Shown here: positions 38,790 through 41,465 of the stretch, piece by piece
How positions within the stretch are numbered: position 1 is the stretch's first letter
How the letters are laid out: each line of letters begins with the position of its first letter
Assembly (NCBI GenBank): GCA_030648675.1
Contig: JAUSGV010000008.1
Location: 1-41,465 of the forward strand
DNA length: 41,465 nt
Source: Dehalococcoidales bacterium
GTDB taxonomy: Bacteria; Chloroflexota; Dehalococcoidia; Dehalococcoidales; UBA2162
Direction: 5' to 3'
Position numbers and translations under genes: made by a program
Notes under the pieces: model-generated
Database searches by the model: none
What the model saw: only the letters and a program-made list of their open reading frames with translations
Told to the model about the DNA's origin: nothing

Positions 38790-39602
38790 TCACCGCGCAA
38801 AAATAACGCGGTTGACCGCTTTGGCGACGCCGCTGTGTTCGGCATCGAGGGTAACGTGGTGGGCGATCGCTTTCAATTCATCCGAAGCGTCACCCATCGC
38901 TACGGCGAAGCCCACCCTGGAAAGGATCGAGGCATCATTCGCCCCGTCGCCGACGGCCATCACTTCATCCAAAGCTATATCTATGAACGAAGTCAATATC
39001 TCGATGGCATTGCCTTTTGAAACCCCGGGGGCCAGGACGTTCACAAAATCAACGCCGGGAAAAGTGGGCGTCCGGTTCGTTGAAAAACAAAGGGTATCGC
39101 CGAATTGCCGCCGGAAAGAGGCGGCTTTTTTCTTTTCTGCCGCAGAACGGGCCACGATCGTCCCCTTGATAATTCTTTCTTCGCGCTCTATCAGGGCAAA
39201 ATCGGTGATAATCGGCTGGGAGTGGAACGCCTGTCGTCGGACATCCCCCATCCACGAATCCCGTTCGATAAAAAGCCGGTTGTCGGAATATAGCTCGATA
39301 TCGATCCCGCTGTCGTGAGCATAGGCGATTATCTTTTCCACCATAGCGGCCGATATCGGTTCGGCGAAAACCTCATGATTCAATTTCGGATCGCTGACTA
39401 GAGCCCCGTCGAAAGTAGTGTGGAAACCGTCCAGCCCCAGTTCGTTGATAAGAGGCAGACAGGCGGTAACCGACCGTCCGCTGGCAAGAGAAACCTTTAT
39501 TCCTGATGAAACGACCCGGGCTAGAGCTTGTTTGTCCTCGTCTGAAACTGTACCCCCCTTATTCAACAACGTACCGTCGATATCCAATACCAGGAGCTTA
39601 AT
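38790..39602 (-). CDS. HAD-superfamily (Cof-type) phosphatase with unusual start
   Basis: A haloacid dehalogenase-fold phosphatase of the Cof/YidA-like subfamily, which hydrolyses sugar phosphates or similar. Motif I is LDIDGTLLN, motif II LASGRS, and motif III/IV are in SKGNAIEIL and VMAVGDGANDASIL. The family normally starts M-K-LLVLDIDGTL. Here the frame reads IKLLVLDIDGTLL with ATT (39600-39602) where the start codon is expected; there is no in-frame ATG or GTG between an upstream stop and motif I. A TTG at 39585-39587 would delete the first beta strand. I give the ATT as the most sensible start but this is uncertain; the product would be 270 residues. Confidence 0.85.
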   Translation of the reverse strand: MKLLVLDIDGTLLNKGGTVSDEDKQALARVVSSGIKVSLASGRSVTACLPLINELGLDGFHTTFDGALVSDPKLNHEVFAEPISAAMVEKIIAYAHDSGIDIELYSDNRLFIERDSWMGDVRRQAFHSQPIITDFALIEREERIIKGTIVARSAAEKKKAASFRRQFGDTLCFSTNRTPTFPGVDFVNVLAPGVSKGNAIEILTSFIDIALDEVMAVGDGANDASILSRVGFAVAMGDASDELKAIAHHVTLDAEHSGVAKAVNRVIFAR

Positions 39603-39714
39603 GCGATTTTCGATGGGATAATTCCTTTGCCGTGTAATTTCGCAGCTAGATCAATTCTTAACGCGAGCTTTACTATTATAGGCTACGCGACGTTATGTAA
39701 GCAACGCCAGGGTG

Positions 39715-39720
39715 TATACT
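39715..39720 (+). promoter_or_regulatory. -10 box of the dut-like gene
   Basis: TATACT ends 7 bases before the ATG at 39728, so transcription should begin at or next to the start codon. There is no ribosome binding site. A convincing -35 box is not seen (TTATGT at 39693-39698, 16-base spacer, is the best). Confidence 0.45.
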
Positions 39721-39727
39721 GTACCCC

Positions 39728-40243
39728 ATGAACGGCGTCTTGACCAAACGTGATATCCGCAAACTTATCGAGCAAAATCCTCCGCTCATACAGGGTTACG
39801 TCGACCTCGAAACACAATTGCAGCCCAACGGCCTGGACATGACCGTTCGCGATATCGCTTCGATGGATAACGCCGGGCAGATCGCGGCCAGCGATAAAGA
39901 CAGGCGGGTCTCCAAAACCAGCCTCCTGAGTTTCGACGCTTTCGGTTTTATCGACCTAGAGCCCGGCCCTTACATGGTCACCTACAACGAGATCGTTACC
40001 CTGCCCGTAAACGTCATGGCACTAGCCCGCCCGAGGTCAAGTCTGCTCCGCTGCGGCGTTACGGTCGGAGCGGCAGTCTGGGATGCCGGGTACTCCGGGC
40101 GGTCGCAGTCGCTGCTGGTCGTATACAATCCGCACGGTTTCCGCCTGCAAAAGAACGCACGAATATTGCAGCTTGTTTTTTTTACGCTGACACAGGAAAC
40201 GCAAGGTTATAACGGAGCCTACCAGAAAGAAAACATCAAGTAG
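39728..40243 (+). CDS. dUTPase / dCTP deaminase family protein
   Basis: A 171-residue trimeric-fold nucleotide hydrolase. The family blocks are LQPNGLDMTV (31-40), PRSSLLRCGVTVGAAVWDAG YSGR (102-125) and the C-terminal YNGAYQ. In dCTP deaminases a catalytic Glu follows the W-S-G element in an LEF-like segment; here the matching stretch is GRSQSLLVVYNP with no Glu. The DAGYSG form is closer to dUTPase motif 3. I therefore favour dUTP diphosphatase (archaeal-type) over dCTP deaminase. Together with the dCMP deaminase gene nearby it would supply dUMP for thymidylate and keep uracil out of DNA, the lesion removed by the UDG encoded at 19444. Confidence 0.85.
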   Translation: MNGVLTKRDIRKLIEQNPPLIQGYVDLETQLQPNGLDMTVRDIASMDNAGQIAASDKDRRVSKTSLLSFDAFGFIDLEPGPYMVTYNEIVTLPVNVMALARPRSSLLRCGVTVGAAVWDAGYSGRSQSLLVVYNPHGFRLQKNARILQLVFFTLTQETQGYNGAYQKENIK

Positions 40244-40324
40244 AGCCTAAAGGAGATAATGCATGAGTTTTTCCTTCAAGCAGACTTTGCTTCTTTTCCT
40301 TATTCGGTAGTTCTCGCGGAGGTC

Positions 40325-40810
40325 CTAGTCCAGAAAGCTGATTTCGGCTGAGGGTCTGGGCTTGGTGGAAACTTCGATTCCGCCGTCACGAAATAGAGCG
40401 ACAAACTTGTCGTCGGCATATTTCCCGAAACTGACGAACCGCTTGATGCGGGCGTTAACCAGCATCTTGGCACAGAGAACGCACGGCGTGTGCGTGCAAT
40501 AGATGGTGCAGCCTTCCAGGCTGACGCCGTGTAACGAAGCTTGAATGATGACGTTCTGCTCGGCGTGGATACCGCGGCAAATCTCGTGTCTCGTCCCTGA
40601 GGGAATGCCGAGTTCGTCACGCATGCAGCCCAGGGAAAGACAATCCCTGGCCCCGGCCGGCGCCCCGTTATATCCGCTGGCCAGTATATGCTTGTTGACC
40701 ACCGCCACCGCTCCCACCATATGCCGCTGGCAGGTGGCCCGCTCGGCCACTACCGAGGCGATCTTCAAGAAATACTCATCGACGTCCGGTCTGGTTACTC
40801 TTCTACTCAT
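40325..40810 (-). CDS. dCMP deaminase (ComEB-type)
   Basis: A 161-residue zinc-dependent deaminase of the cytidine/deoxycytidylate deaminase superfamily. The zinc and catalytic residues are His82 and Glu84 in IHAEQNV and Cys110 and Cys113 in THTPCVLCAKML. GYNGAPAG and the CMRDELGIPSGTRHEICRG substrate loop point to dCMP. It converts dCMP to dUMP for thymidylate synthesis. The ATG overlaps the end of the upstream kinase-like gene by 8 bases, with AGGAT as ribosome binding site, so the two are coupled. Confidence 0.94.
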   Translation of the reverse strand: MSRRVTRPDVDEYFLKIASVVAERATCQRHMVGAVAVVNKHILASGYNGAPAGARDCLSLGCMRDELGIPSGTRHEICRGIHAEQNVIIQASLHGVSLEGCTIYCTHTPCVLCAKMLVNARIKRFVSFGKYADDKFVALFRDGGIEVSTKPRPSAEISFLD

Positions 40811-41351
40811 TTTTTATCCTGGCGATTACGTTTTTCGTGCTTTCTATAAGGTTGGGCAGCGATAACTCGTTGAGAATGGTATAATCGGCCACGGATATCG
40901 GGCCGCTTTTGTTCAGTTTTTCGATTTCCGCTCTGTCGCGGCTGGCGGCTTCCACCGCTGTCAGAGGGCGCACCCGCCTTCCGGCCAATCTTGCCTGCCT
41001 TGTTTTTGGTGAAGCCCAAACCGCGACCACGCAGAACTTGTCGCCGTAGTGCTCCTCGAGGAAGAGATACTCTTCCCAGGAATAGAGACCGTCGATGACT
41101 ACGTCGCCCGATTTGAGCGCCGCATCGATTTTAGACTGGTTCAATATCGCGTATGCGGCCATGCCCATTTCGACTCTTAGCTGCTCGCGTACGGCTCGCT
41201 CGTTGGCCTCGTTAAGCGGCAAGCCCCGCTTTTTCACCTCTTCATCGGTGACGTCGCCGAACCTGATCCGCGTAAAGCCGCTGCTTTCGAAGAGCCGGGC
41301 TACTTCCGATTTTCCGGCTCCGGTCATGCCTACGATAGCTATTACTTTCAT
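40803..41351 (-). CDS. UPF0200-like P-loop nucleotide kinase
   Basis: A 182-residue P-loop protein. Walker A is GMTGAGKS at residues 8-15; the helix and loop after it (FGDVTDEEVKKRGLPLNEAN) and DVVIDGLYSWEEYLFLEEHYG plus VWASPKTRQARLAGR match the pattern of UPF0200 proteins, best known from archaea and distantly related to dephospho-CoA kinase and adenylate kinase. The likely activity is phosphorylation of a nucleotide or nucleotide-like compound. Coupling with dCMP deaminase suggests deoxynucleotide metabolism. The start codon lies 11 bases after a TATAAT box, so its message is nearly leaderless. Confidence 0.82.
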   Translation of the reverse strand: MKVIAIVGMTGAGKSEVARLFESSGFTRIRFGDVTDEEVKKRGLPLNEANERAVREQLRVEMGMAAYAILNQSKIDAALKSGDVVIDGLYSWEEYLFLEEHYGDKFCVVAVWASPKTRQARLAGRRVRPLTAVEAASRDRAEIEKLNKSGPISVADYTILNELSLPNLIESTKNVIARIKNE

Positions 41352-41362
41352 GGCAAAGACCT

Positions 41363-41391
41363 ATTATATAAGCCGTGGGGATAAATGACAA
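41363..41391 (-). promoter_or_regulatory. promoter of the UPF0200-like/dCMP deaminase operon
   Basis: On the minus strand TTGTCA (41386-41391), a 17-base spacer and perfect TATAAT (41363-41368). The expected start point is only about 5 bases from the ATG at 41351. The remaining sequence to the window end (41392-41465) shows nothing I can support. Confidence 0.7.
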
Positions 41392-41465
41392 CGAAAATTT
41401 AAACGAATGTTAATGTTCTACGATTTTGTCAGTAGTCAATTGTTCAAGGAAAATGTCAGTCATGG

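Overview
This window is a stretch of bacterial chromosome, about 52-55% GC by eye. It is dense with housekeeping genes separated by short intergenic regions full of small hairpin repeats. Gene content and protein flavour point to the Chloroflexota, most likely class Dehalococcoidia: a T-box-controlled trp cluster followed by valS, minus-strand secA, prs and glyA, udg-rnj-ftsK, GH130 proteins with a DUF5679 zinc ribbon, and MscL with a C-terminal zinc ribbon. This placement is an inference from family resemblance; no search was run. No tRNA, rRNA, CRISPR array, prophage or intact insertion sequence was seen.

Layout. 1-532: 5' part of a MoxR ATPase gene (minus). 661-8258 (plus): a good promoter, a tryptophan T-box leader with terminator, then trpE-trpG-trpD-trpC-trpF and valS; trpB and trpA are not here. 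8249-17673 (minus): a lineage-type hypothetical protein, PolX, a methyltransferase, SecA, PRPP synthase and GlyA. 17706-19070 (minus): a CoA-disulfide-reductase-like flavoprotein. 19444-24248 (plus): family 4 uracil-DNA glycosylase, RNase J and FtsK. 24250-27614: an accessory stretch with a decayed membrane gene, a HicB-like antitoxin remnant, a cupin, a DUF2061 membrane protein, a ComEC-like metallo-hydrolase lipoprotein and MscL. 27670-31989 (minus): a tightly coupled operon of two GH130 genes (three GH130 domains), a universal stress protein, a 50-residue basic protein and a Rieske ferredoxin. 32157-35087: an RlmN-like radical SAM enzyme without its usual N-terminal domain, convergent with uvrB. 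35351-38714 (plus): acyl carrier protein, AMP-forming acyl-CoA synthetase, a left-handed beta-helix transferase and AcpS. 38790-41351: HAD phosphatase, a dUTPase/dCTP-deaminase-family protein, dCMP deaminase and a UPF0200-like P-loop kinase.

How the genes fit together. The trp block makes indole-3-glycerol phosphate from chorismate and appears to be switched by uncharged tRNA-Trp. PRPP synthase supplies the substrate of TrpD. GlyA and the dCMP deaminase/dUTPase pair feed one-carbon and thymidylate metabolism. PolX, UDG and UvrB form a scattered repair set. The two most interesting units are the GH130-Usp-Rieske operon, read from a promoter whose -35 lies in the loop of a palindrome, and the ACP-ligase-beta-helix-AcpS cassette, which looks like a self-contained acyl activation and transfer module.

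Two genome-level patterns stand out. Several genes (glyA, polX, dut-like, UPF0200-like) have -10 boxes so close to the start codon that leaderless transcripts are predicted. At least five families of short dispersed repeats fill the intergenic regions; one copy appears to lie in the T-box leader and another is translated inside ftsK.
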